7,166 nucleotides of DNA from Candidatus Peregrinibacteria bacterium (GTDB lineage: Bacteria; Patescibacteriota; Gracilibacteria; Peribacterales; Peribacteraceae): the NCBI GenBank assembly GCA_018662075.1, contig JABJGX010000050.1:1-7166 (forward strand), given 5' to 3'. Of the stretch, positions 1 through 5,987 are shown one piece after another. Under the pieces are notes generated by a model. It made no database searches and was not told the DNA's origin. It saw nothing but the letters and a program-made list of their open reading frames with translations. Position numbers and translations under genes: made by a program. Numbering within the stretch: the first letter of the stretch is position 1; each line of letters begins with the position of its first letter.

Positions 1-548
1 CCTGCCGAAAAAACCTCATCTAAGAGTAAAATTTCTGGTGTTGTATGCACAGCAATAGAAAATGAAAGACGCTGATTCATTCCTGTTGATAGCTGATATG
101 GGTACATAGTTGCATCGGTAATACCTGCAAAATCTAATATTTCCGAATAGACACTCTTTATTTGAGACCTTGGCATTCCAAAAAGTGAACATGCAAGGTA
201 GATATTGTCACAAATACTAAGTGTAGGCCGGAGTCCAACACTTAAACTGATAAGAGAAACGATTTTTCCATCTACAGAAACTTCACCTTCATCTGGAATA
301 AGTATTCCTGCAATTAAGCGCAAGAGAGTACTTTTCCCTGCAGCATTCTTACCAATAACGCCAAGAACTTTCCCCTTCTCTACTGTCAGACTAACGTCAT
401 GTACTGCTTCTATTTTTCGTGAATGTAAACGCTTTGCGCCTGACGGAAAAAAATCTGCCATACGTGACAATAGCGTTGCATCTGTCCGAGCATGAACCCA
501 GAAAGCTTTACTAATATTGGCAACAGTGATGACAGGTGGATTACTCAT
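1..548 (-). CDS. ABC transporter ATP-binding protein, polysaccharide export type (Wzt/TagH-like), partial
   Basis: This is the ATPase half of an exporter that moves lipid-linked polysaccharide across the cytoplasmic membrane. The window edge cuts it after about 182 codons. Seen in the sequence: a Walker A loop GKNAAGKST (residues 66-74), an LSTGM signature (153-157) and a Walker B strand ILLLDE (173-178) with the catalytic Glu. Two family traits point to the Wzt/TagH/RfbE group: the long insert between the first strands (about residues 20-45), and the ISLSVGLRPTL segment (100-110) standing where the family usually has LELGxGFxPEL. The LSxGM form of the signature is also typical. The second Ser in ISLS, where Gly is usual, is mildly divergent. 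The start ATG overlaps the stop of the permease gene by four bases (ATGA), so translation is probably coupled. No clear Shine-Dalgarno is visible. Any C-terminal glycan-binding domain, as found in some Wzt proteins, would lie outside the window. Confidence 0.95.
   Translation of the reverse strand, partial: MSNPPVITVANISKAFWVHARTDATLLSRMADFFPSGAKRLHSRKIEAVHDVSLTVEKGKVLGVIGKNAAGKSTLLRLIAGILIPDEGEVSVDGKIVSLISLSVGLRPTLSICDNIYLACSLFGMPRSQIKSVYSEILDFAGITDATMYPYQLSTGMNQRLSFSIAVHTTPEILLLDEVFSA
545..548 (-). other. ATGA stop/start overlap (translational coupling)
   Basis: The permease TGA stop (545-547) overlaps the ATG of the ATP-binding gene (546-548) on the minus strand. The sequence ahead of the ATG has no AGGAGG-like element, so reinitiation by terminating ribosomes is the likely start mechanism. 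This would keep the two subunits at matched levels. The same TGA shows that UGA is a stop here, which argues against genetic code 25. Confidence 0.85.
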
Positions 549-1318
549 ATAAGTGCAACAAAACTTGGTCGTATTTTACGAAAGATATAATAACCTACAA
601 ACAATGTTCCAAGTGCCATTCCTATATAATTTAGAAAGAGGGATAGTGGTGGTACACGATTATATATCAAAATTTCTCGTGACAAGTGAATACTGTAATA
701 CATTGGGTTAAACAAGCTGAGTGTTTTACCTAAGCCCGTCGTTGTTGGTATATAGAAAATAGGGGTAGCGAACCACCATGCGCGCGTTACAACAGACCAT
801 ATCTGCTGTACGTCACGAAAAATAACATATATTCCTGCAAGGGCAAAGCCAACGCCTAAGGTAAAGACAAAGCTAATACATAACACCAAGAAATATAATG
901 GAATGAGAATCGGCAGTATGCCTGCCCACAATAGTAGGGCAAGTACAATAACGATCTCTATGCTATGAGTAATAAGAGCGTGAATAACTGCCGCAATAAC
1001 CAGAATTTCTATGCGTATAGGAATCGACTTAATAATTCCTGCATTCCCCGTTACTGTAGTCATGCATCTGCCAGCTCCTGTTGAGAAGAAATTCCATGTC
1101 ACAATTCCAATCAGGAGGTACAAAGGGTAGTTCTCTACTCCAGCTCCAAGTCTGTGAGAAAACACAAATAGCATGATGCCAAATAACAACAATGGTCCTA
1201 ATAAGTACCATACTATGCCAAGTGCACTACTTTCATTTTGTAATTTAAAGTTCGACTTCGTGATCTCCCAAAGAAGTGCTGTATCTGCATGCAATTGCGT
1301 ATTCTGAAAGATATTCAT
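545..1318 (-). CDS. ABC-2 type polysaccharide export permease (Wzm/TagG-like)
   Basis: This is the membrane subunit of a polysaccharide or polyol-phosphate exporter and partner of the ATPase encoded just downstream. It has 257 residues, the usual family size. I see six hydrophobic segments, at about 33-54, 64-82, 105-131, 137-165, 173-191 and 227-246. Family traits include an amphipathic N-terminus leading into SALGIVWYLLGPLL (31-44), YPLYLLIGIVTWNFF (64-78), FRDVQQIW (167-174), ATPIFY (184-189) and NPMYY (204-208). The protein ends in a short basic tail (RKIRPSF). The ATG at 1318 gives a full-length N-terminus with no missing motif. The spacing to the surface-protein gene upstream is 19 bp, which suggests cotranscription. 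There is no strong ribosome binding site. The substrate cannot be read from the permease: O-antigen-like, capsule or teichoic-acid-like glycans are all possible. Confidence 0.93.
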   Translation of the reverse strand: MNIFQNTQLHADTALLWEITKSNFKLQNESSALGIVWYLLGPLLLFGIMLFVFSHRLGAGVENYPLYLLIGIVTWNFFSTGAGRCMTTVTGNAGIIKSIPIRIEILVIAAVIHALITHSIEIVIVLALLLWAGILPILIPLYFLVLCISFVFTLGVGFALAGIYVIFRDVQQIWSVVTRAWWFATPIFYIPTTTGLGKTLSLFNPMYYSIHLSREILIYNRVPPLSLFLNYIGMALGTLFVGYYIFRKIRPSFVALI

Positions 1319-1337
1319 TGTGTTTTGATCTTACAGA
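1319..1337 (-). other. 19-bp intergenic spacer, no terminator
   Basis: The gap between the surface-protein stop (TAG, 1338-1340) and the permease ATG is AT-rich and too short for a promoter plus terminator. It has no hairpin and only a weak purine run (AAGA) as a possible ribosome binding site. It supports one transcript running from the surface-protein gene into the exporter genes. Confidence 0.6.
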
Positions 1338-4300
1338 CTAACGAGTTCTGGGGCTACTTTCTTTTTTTCTCCTCATCCAACCAATTCCTGCTGCCATTCC
1401 AGATGCCGCTACAGCAACTGCTGCAGGCCCTGTGTCACCGACTGGACCTTTACCCTGTATAAGCGGTTGCAATTGCGCTAGTGGTAACTGATACGGTAAC
1501 TGTTGGTAGTTTGGATACTGTGGGAAACCGAACTGTTGTTGCTGCCACTGTTGCTGGTTCTGGAATTGTTGCTGCTGACTAAACTGTGCAGCTACTTGTG
1601 TTCCTGTCTGCTGGTTTTGCTCTGCTGCAATAACCGTGACACCAGTCTCGCCATCTTCGACAAGGCAGAACCTGTCGCAGTTGTCTCCATTTACCCTGTT
1701 ACCATCATCACACATTTCTGTGGAGTCGAGAATGCCATCACCACATTGTGGGAAGTAACAATCTGGCCTGCATCCTGCATCTGGTGATGTTGAATTCAGT
1801 GGTCCATTATCACACTCTTCGTATGCCTCTAGTGTGCCATTTCCACAAGAACGAGAGAGGATACGGCAATCATTACAATCGAATCCTATCGAGGCATCAT
1901 GTGTACTTTGTTCACAATGTTCTCCCAGTAGTTTTTGGACAAGACCATCTCCACAAATACCAATCTCCAATAGGCACTCACTATTACAACCGTCATTTAG
2001 ACGTTTGTTATTATCGTCACATTCTTCAGGTGCTTCTAGTACCCCATTTCCACAGAGTGATGCAGCGGCAACGTATTGATTATTATTATTGTTTCCATCA
2101 ATACCATCGTCGTTGTCACCATCTCCATCATCATCGTTGTCACCACCGGTGTCGCCACCAGAGTTTCCACCGTTTGTACCACCATTCGTACCAGAGGTAT
2201 TACCATCATCGTCGTCATTTCCTCCAGGAGTACTCGTTCTTGATCGTCCGTCAGAAGACTGAATAGAAACAAGGAAACTATGACTTGAACTCCATGCCGC
2301 AGAGCTAATACTCGGTCCAGGTCCAGGTCCAGGTCCAGGTCCAACGGATATTGTACTACTGCGCGTATAAGAGGACGTACCTCCACCTGGGTAAGAACTA
2401 CTAAATCCTCCAGGTCCTCCATCGTCATCCTGGTCTGGATTGCAACACTCTGTCCATCCTGGGAATGCGAAATCTGCACCACTACAGAATGTATCATCTG
2501 GAGTTTCGTTATTTACAAAACACGTATTAGATATTGCATTACATTCTGCACAGATCTGCTCGGTACAAGCATCGCACGTTACTGGAGCGTCATCGTCATC
2601 GTCACTAGAGCCGTCGTCGTCAACAGAGCCATCATCGTCATTAGAACTGTCGTCGTCATCCTCTTCATCATCGTCGCCCTGGTCTGCACAGCACTCGGAC
2701 CAGTCTTCTGGGATATCGAGGTTCGTTGTACAAGAGAGAGGTGCGGCTGCAGTGTTTGGCGTATTTAAACGATCATAACAGCATCGATCCCATCCTTTTG
2801 GAGCAGAGATACTTTCCAAGCACTCATAGATAGGTGCAGTTGTTCCTTGATATTTGTGACAAGAGAAATCCTCTCCCCCTGCCCTACAGTTTTGACAAGA
2901 AGCTGTATCACACACACCACCACATACATCGATCAAGTTCGAGAAGCTATACGCTGTATCGTGTGGAGCATCAGCAATCAATGGCAAAGTGATAGGGTTT
3001 ACATCTGGTGTTCCTGTACAACATTCCTGCCAATTATCAGGAGCAGTTCCAGACCTAAAGCATTCTTTAGACCCGAAGTCGCCAGAATCAAAGGCGTGAC
3101 ATGTCTTGCCTCCGTCTGCAGCACATCCATTACAATCGTTTGGCCTACAAATGCCATCACAAATGTTTGTAGGAAGCTCGGTAAGTGAAGAAGGTTCCGG
3201 CAAACGTACGATGCAGAGCTCCTCATTTTCTGTGCAGAAATCACAACCAGGTTGCTGACACCACTGCGTTACGACACATTCTGCGGAGGAAGAGGAAGAC
3301 TCTGAACTCGATTCCGAAGATGACTCAGACGAACTTTCTGAAGAAGAGGATGAAGACCCCTGGCAACATTCTGCCCAGTTCTTCGGTGCTTCTTCGTCAA
3401 CAAAGCAGCTCGCAATATTCGTTGCTGTTTGATTCGCAAAGCATATCTGCTCTGTCGCTTCACAGAAATTACAAAGATCTGCATTGCACGCAGTACAATC
3501 GACCGCCCCTTCAGAGCTACTAGTAGACGAAATAGACTCCGAACTAAAGGCAGAAGAAGACGCTACAGATATTGCAATAGAGCTATGTATGCTGAACGCT
3601 TTGCTGGAAGAGCTCGAAGAGTTTGATTCAGGCAAACAGCACTCCACGAAATTCCTGCTAACCTCATCTGGGTTCTCACAACTAAGAAATTCTGGATTAG
3701 TAATATCTGCATAACATCCTTCACCCATGCTTCCACATAGCCGGCATGCAGCTAGTGAACAGACATCACAGACGTCTCCTTGTCCATCGTCATCTTCTAC
3801 AGGTGGACCATCATCATCTTCAGGTGGATTATCATCATCGTCTACAGGAGGATTATCGTCGTCGTCAGGTGGATCTACAGCACAATCACATGGATGGTAA
3901 CCAGGGGTGCAGCATCCATCTATCATCTTGTCCCCTTTCTGGATACACACTCCAATATCGAAACAAGCCCCATCTCCACTATCACCAAGGCATGTTTGTT
4001 CTGTTAACGGTGTACTACAAACTGTGAGATGATCACATGCTGAAGATTCGCGACATCCGTCATCGTCATCGTCATTACCTGGTCCTGGTCCTGGACCTGG
4101 TCCCGGAGATGGTCCTGGCGTTGGGCCTGGTCCTGGTCCTGGCGTTGGTGTTGGACCTGGAGTTGGACCCGGTCCTGGTCCTGGATTTCCGGATGTATCA
4201 CCATTTGTATCTCCTGCCGTACTTCCATCTGTGTCTCCCTCATCAGGGCATTCCGGATTTACAATAATAGTCTGCTCTTCACACTGACAAAGAGGTGAAA

Positions 4301-5987
4301 TACTAAATGTTGTAATCGACATAATAGTCTCTCCGTCATCACAAAGCTCGGATGAACCCACTCCACACAAAGGTGCAGGGAAACATTCTGGTGGCTCTGG
4401 TTCATTCCCAGCGTCATCACCCCCATCCTCGTCATCGTCTTCTGGAAGAGGACAGTGCTGGTTAATACACCGCGAACGGCAACAGTTAGGTTCATCCACT
4501 CGGCCTCCGCAGGTATCTTCACTAAGGCATTCCTTGAAACATGATGAAGTAGCATCTCCTTCTGCATTTATGACAGCATCATCACTACCCCCACCCTGAC
4601 ACCCGCAAATACACTGCGCTACACAGTGTTCGATATATCGCTCCTGAGTAACTACACCATCTAGATCCAGCTCTCTATCGACCTGATCCCAGTTTTCATA
4701 CAAGACGCCATTAAACCTTGGAGGTGGTCCCCCGTATGTATCACCACAACTACCTCTACACGCTTGAACAACATCAGTGTATTCACTGTCTTCGTCTAGT
4801 GCCTGAGGACAAGCAAAGATACACAGTTTATTATTTTGGCCACCAGCTACAAACAACGGGTGGTCTGCAGGCATGTTTACTTCACGTTTTCCTGCAGGAC
4901 AGGAACAGATTTTGCATACCCACACTCCACCCTCCATCCTACCCTTTGCTTTGTAACCACGATCTGTACAAACTGATGGGTCAGCTCCAGGGTTTACCTG
5001 GGCAAGCAATTGGGCAATAGGATTGATCGACGCTGGGGCTGGGGTAAAGGCAAGGATGTCTTCATAGTCATCACCTTCTTCATATAGAGGACCAACATTC
5101 GGGTCACTGCATCTGTCGTACTCATCATCAATACTTAAGTCGCATGGAGTTTCATATCCTGCCGTTGCACAATCTGCGCAGTCTGCACATCCAAGATCAG
5201 CATCAATACAGCTGAGTCCCAATGTCCAGGGGTTACCATCTCCATCATCATCACGATTATTACTACATTCAGTCAACGTACAGTCATTCTTACAACAAGG
5301 AACAAGTGACCCATCGGGCTGAGCTCCACACTCATTAAGGTTTGGTGCATCACACTCTTCTCCTGCATTTGCATCAATGATGTCATCGCCACATCTTTGA
5401 TACGTACAGTCTGTCCTACATGATGCATCTGGGTCATCTGAATTGTTTGGTCCGTTGTCACATGACTCCCCTGTATTTACTATGCCATTTCCACAGAGAG
5501 TTACACTACAAATGCCCGACTGACCTGGTGAAGATTCAAATGCACTACTATACGGCAGGTTAGTTGGTGAACGACTTGTGTCACACTGCAAGCTTTGCTG
5601 GCATCGAACAGTCTGGAACTGCAAAGGGCCATTTGCCCCTGCGCAACAAGGGAACATAAAATTACATGCTTGGTTTTCAGAGGCTGTAGGCGCTGTGCCA
5701 CAAAGACTATAATAAAACCCATTCATTCCTGCAGAACTTGAAATATTTGCATAACTAGAATTATAGGAAGAAAAGCCACCGCCGAAATCTTTGAAAATGC
5801 TGCTAGAAGAACCTCCTCCCGTTCCACAAAAACAATTGTTGTTCTGCTCACACTGTTCTAAAGCAGCCGTAGGAGGGAATCCTATAGATGCTGTGAGTGA
5901 TCTATGTTGCGTAAAATACATCCCACCAATTAGCAGAACAAAGGCGCTCAATACAATGAGCCGGTCAAGGGATATGTAGTTCCTCAA
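1338..5987 (-). CDS. Giant cysteine-rich secreted/surface protein with Myxo-type disulfide repeats and novel Cys modules
   Basis: This is a 1549-residue protein of unknown function, almost certainly exported. Order along the chain: basic start plus hydrophobic helix (about 11-26); Gly/Ser/Cys region (45-160); two Myxo-type (DUF4215/TIGR02232-like) repeats (165-241); calcium-type DDDGDG segment (241-273); unassigned Cys-rich region (340-580); Gly-Pro spacer (602-637); Cys segment (645-702); Asp-Pro repeats (706-735); small Cys modules with Ser and Asp linkers (740-1182); Gly-Pro and Asn/Gly/Asp linkers (1216-1303); four Myxo-type repeats (1312-1444); Gln-rich stretch (1456-1510); and a TGP-hydrophobic-RRKK tail (1519-1542). 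By hand count it has about 126 cysteines (8%), so disulfide bonding outside the cytoplasm is expected. There is no lipobox. The start is a TTG; the next in-frame Met (residue 23) would destroy the export helix. No enzyme motif was recognised. Adhesion, stalk or envelope roles are inference. The reading frame is firm; function is unknown. Confidence 0.9.
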   Translation of the reverse strand: MRNYISLDRLIVLSAFVLLIGGMYFTQHRSLTASIGFPPTAALEQCEQNNNCFCGTGGGSSSSIFKDFGGGFSSYNSSYANISSSAGMNGFYYSLCGTAPTASENQACNFMFPCCAGANGPLQFQTVRCQQSLQCDTSRSPTNLPYSSAFESSPGQSGICSVTLCGNGIVNTGESCDNGPNNSDDPDASCRTDCTYQRCGDDIIDANAGEECDAPNLNECGAQPDGSLVPCCKNDCTLTECSNNRDDDGDGNPWTLGLSCIDADLGCADCADCATAGYETPCDLSIDDEYDRCSDPNVGPLYEEGDDYEDILAFTPAPASINPIAQLLAQVNPGADPSVCTDRGYKAKGRMEGGVWVCKICSCPAGKREVNMPADHPLFVAGGQNNKLCIFACPQALDEDSEYTDVVQACRGSCGDTYGGPPPRFNGVLYENWDQVDRELDLDGVVTQERYIEHCVAQCICGCQGGGSDDAVINAEGDATSSCFKECLSEDTCGGRVDEPNCCRSRCINQHCPLPEDDDEDGGDDAGNEPEPPECFPAPLCGVGSSELCDDGETIMSITTFSISPLCQCEEQTIIVNPECPDEGDTDGSTAGDTNGDTSGNPGPGPGPTPGPTPTPGPGPGPTPGPSPGPGPGPGPGNDDDDDGCRESSACDHLTVCSTPLTEQTCLGDSGDGACFDIGVCIQKGDKMIDGCCTPGYHPCDCAVDPPDDDDNPPVDDDDNPPEDDDGPPVEDDDGQGDVCDVCSLAACRLCGSMGEGCYADITNPEFLSCENPDEVSRNFVECCLPESNSSSSSSKAFSIHSSIAISVASSSAFSSESISSTSSSEGAVDCTACNADLCNFCEATEQICFANQTATNIASCFVDEEAPKNWAECCQGSSSSSSESSSESSSESSSESSSSSAECVVTQWCQQPGCDFCTENEELCIVRLPEPSSLTELPTNICDGICRPNDCNGCAADGGKTCHAFDSGDFGSKECFRSGTAPDNWQECCTGTPDVNPITLPLIADAPHDTAYSFSNLIDVCGGVCDTASCQNCRAGGEDFSCHKYQGTTAPIYECLESISAPKGWDRCCYDRLNTPNTAAAPLSCTTNLDIPEDWSECCADQGDDDEEDDDDSSNDDDGSVDDDGSSDDDDDAPVTCDACTEQICAECNAISNTCFVNNETPDDTFCSGADFAFPGWTECCNPDQDDDGGPGGFSSSYPGGGTSSYTRSSTISVGPGPGPGPGPSISSAAWSSSHSFLVSIQSSDGRSRTSTPGGNDDDDGNTSGTNGGTNGGNSGGDTGGDNDDDGDGDNDDGIDGNNNNNQYVAAASLCGNGVLEAPEECDDNNKRLNDGCNSECLLEIGICGDGLVQKLLGEHCEQSTHDASIGFDCNDCRILSRSCGNGTLEAYEECDNGPLNSTSPDAGCRPDCYFPQCGDGILDSTEMCDDGNRVNGDNCDRFCLVEDGETGVTVIAAEQNQQTGTQVAAQFSQQQQFQNQQQWQQQQFGFPQYPNYQQLPYQLPLAQLQPLIQGKGPVGDTGPAAVAVAASGMAAGIGWMRRKKESSPRTR
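1341..1442 (-). other. C-terminal anchor / sorting-signal-like tail
   Basis: Residues 1516-1549 have a short motif VGDTGP, then a small-residue hydrophobic helix of about 18 residues (1521-1538), then RRKK (1539-1542) and a short polar tail. This three-part layout is that of sortase-type or CTERM-type sorting signals and of plain C-terminal membrane anchors. It is not a canonical LPxTG. Confidence 0.6.
1458..1622 (-). repeat. Gln-rich stretch before the C-terminal anchor
   Basis: Residues 1456-1510 are Gln-rich with Phe, Tyr, Trp and Pro (QQQQFQNQQQWQQQQ then PQYPNYQQLPYQ). There is no Cys. The position just outside the C-terminal hydrophobic helix suits a cell-wall-proximal stalk. Function unknown. 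Confidence 0.75.
1656..2054 (-). repeat. C-terminal block of four Myxo-type disulfide repeats (DUF4215/TIGR02232-like)
   Basis: Repeats begin at residues 1312 (CGNGVLEAPEECDD), 1345 (CGDGLVQKLLGEHCE), 1381 (CGNGTLEAYEECDNGP) and 1415 (CGDGILDSTEMCDDGN). Each ends in a C-x3-C or C-x2-C pair. The fourth is close to the family consensus, with NRVNGDNCDRFC. The third and fourth together closely resemble the N-terminal pair, pointing to an internal duplication. Confidence 0.88.
2079..2225 (-). repeat. Asn/Gly/Asp/Thr-rich linker
   Basis: Residues 1255-1303 mix DDDD runs, TNGG units and a final run of five Asn, leading into the C-terminal Myxo-type repeats. The composition suggests a flexible, disordered linker. 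The DDDGDGDNDDG core could bind calcium. Confidence 0.75.
2313..2342 (-). repeat. Gly-Pro spacer 2
   Basis: Residues 1216-1225 are five GP dipeptides. Here the DNA is an almost perfect six-base tandem repeat (plus strand GGTCCA), unlike the varied codons of spacer 1. It sits within a Ser/Gly-rich stretch after the last Cys module. Confidence 0.85.
2589..2678 (-). repeat. Asp-rich linker
   Basis: Residues 1104-1133 are runs of three to five Asp broken by Ser, Gly, Glu and Asn, between the half-module at 1086-1100 and the last full module. Likely an extended, cation-binding linker. GAC and GAT are mixed. Confidence 0.8.
3282..3356 (-). repeat. Ser-Glu linker 2 (SSSE repeats)
   Basis: Residues 878-902 are regular SSSE units flanked by pure Ser runs, between the second module and the front half-module. 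The codons alternate among TCT, TCA, TCG, TCC and AGT, and both GAA and GAG. The protein repeat is therefore kept while the DNA repeat is scrambled. Confidence 0.8.
3513..3626 (-). repeat. Ser-rich linker 1
   Basis: Residues 788-825 are mostly Ser with scattered Ala, Ile, Phe, Lys and His. They link the first and second Cys modules. Both TCN and AGY Ser codons are used. Such tracts are often O-glycosylated in surface proteins; that is inference here. Confidence 0.75.
3783..3872 (-). repeat. Asp-Pro tandem repeat (PPxDDDD units)
   Basis: Residues 706-735 are four units of 7-8 residues: PPDDDDN, PPVDDDDN, PPEDDDG and PPVEDDDG. They sit directly before the first full Cys module. The dense acidic charge suggests an extended linker with possible divalent-cation binding. 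GAT and GAC codons are mixed. Confidence 0.85.
4077..4184 (-). repeat. Gly-Pro (Thr-Pro) spacer 1
   Basis: Residues 602-637 alternate Pro with Gly, Thr or Ser without interruption (PGPGPGPTPGPTPTPG and on). The period is two, not three, so it is not a collagen Gly-X-Y repeat. It would form a stiff, extended, protease-resistant spacer. Gly and Pro codons vary along the tract, so it is not a simple recent slippage product. Confidence 0.85.
4248..4970 (-). other. Unassigned Cys-rich central region of the giant protein
   Basis: Residues 340-580 do not match any family I recognise. They contain about 25 cysteines, including CKICSC (358-363), CIFACP (389-394), CVAQCICGC (455-463) and a CC pair (502-503). 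An EF-hand-like run ELDLDGVV (439-446) lacks the Glu at position 12 of a proper loop. An acidic stretch (516-527) divides the region in two. The region has ordinary composition between its cysteines, with more Trp, Tyr and Phe than the linkers, so it is likely folded. Confidence 0.5.
5169..5267 (-). other. Calcium-type DDDGDG segment of the giant protein
   Basis: Residues 241-273 run CSNNRDDDGDGNPW and then a CxxC-xx-C cluster (267, 270, 273). The layout resembles the C-x-DGxDNDGDG-x-DxxDPGC segments that often accompany Myxo-type repeats in secreted proteins. The Asp pattern suggests Ca2+ binding, as in thrombospondin type 3-like loops. This is family inference; the usual closing DPGC is altered here. 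Confidence 0.5.
5265..5495 (-). repeat. N-terminal pair of Myxo-type disulfide repeats (DUF4215/TIGR02232-like)
   Basis: Residues 165-241 contain CGNGIVNTGESCDNGP and then CGDDIIDANAGEECD. Each is followed by a cluster of three or more Cys. This matches the known family pattern CGDGxxxxxEECDDGNxxxxDGCxxxC. The second repeat is extended and carries an extra CC pair (231-232). The family is known from Myxococcus surface proteins and from pappalysin-like proteins. The role is structural, with disulfide-stabilised small folds. Confidence 0.8.
5910..5957 (-). other. N-terminal export signal / membrane helix
   Basis: Residues 11-26 of the giant protein are strongly hydrophobic (IVLSAFVLLIGG followed by MYF) and are preceded by Arg2 and Arg9. 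This is the layout of a Sec signal peptide or uncleaved signal anchor. No Cys lies within reach of a lipoprotein-type cleavage site. A clean AxA site is not obvious, so cleavage is uncertain. Confidence 0.75.

Larger units (their letters stand above)
2442..3770 (-). repeat. Array of novel 45-49-residue cysteine modules
   Basis: Full modules lie at residues 740-784, 831-875, 943-990, 1022-1070 and 1138-1182. A front half is at 904-925 and a back half at 1086-1100. Modules 1, 2 and the last have identical spacing, C-x2-C-x4-C-x2-C-x6-C-x11-C-x12-CC. The two middle ones are C-x3-C-x4-C-x2-C-x7/8-C-x12-C-x12-CC. In every copy with a back half the spacing C-x12-CC is invariant, with Trp (Phe in the first) three residues before CC and usually Glu just before it. 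Eight cysteines per module suggest four disulfides. I do not recognise this as a named domain. Ser-rich or Asp-rich linkers separate several modules. Confidence 0.8.

Noticed and set aside
1748..2266. 172-codon open frame on the plus strand
   Set aside because: It is antisense to the giant protein and rich in His, Tyr and Arg, as expected from reading Asp/Gly/Cys codons backwards. No family motif or ribosome binding site.
2036..2497. 153-codon minus-strand frame
   Set aside because: It lies in another frame of the giant gene. Its runs of Met, Thr, Val and Asp are frame-shifted readings of the Asp, Gly and Pro repeats.
3282..4184. Tandem repeats that could be mistaken for a CRISPR array
   Set aside because: Repeats are short, protein-coding, in frame and irregular, with no unique spacers of constant length and no cas genes.
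4077..4184. Collagen-like domain
   Set aside because: The repeat has period two (Gly-Pro), without the Gly every third residue that a collagen helix needs.
4037..4267. Plus-strand frame with a Leu/Val repeat resembling a membrane segment
   Set aside because: The LVLVL pattern is the exact antisense of the Gly-Pro spacer, so it is a shadow of the real gene.
5910..5987. Lipoprotein signal in the giant protein
   Set aside because: The hydrophobic helix is followed by Gly-Gly-Met-Tyr, and the first Cys is at residue 46, far from any lipobox position.
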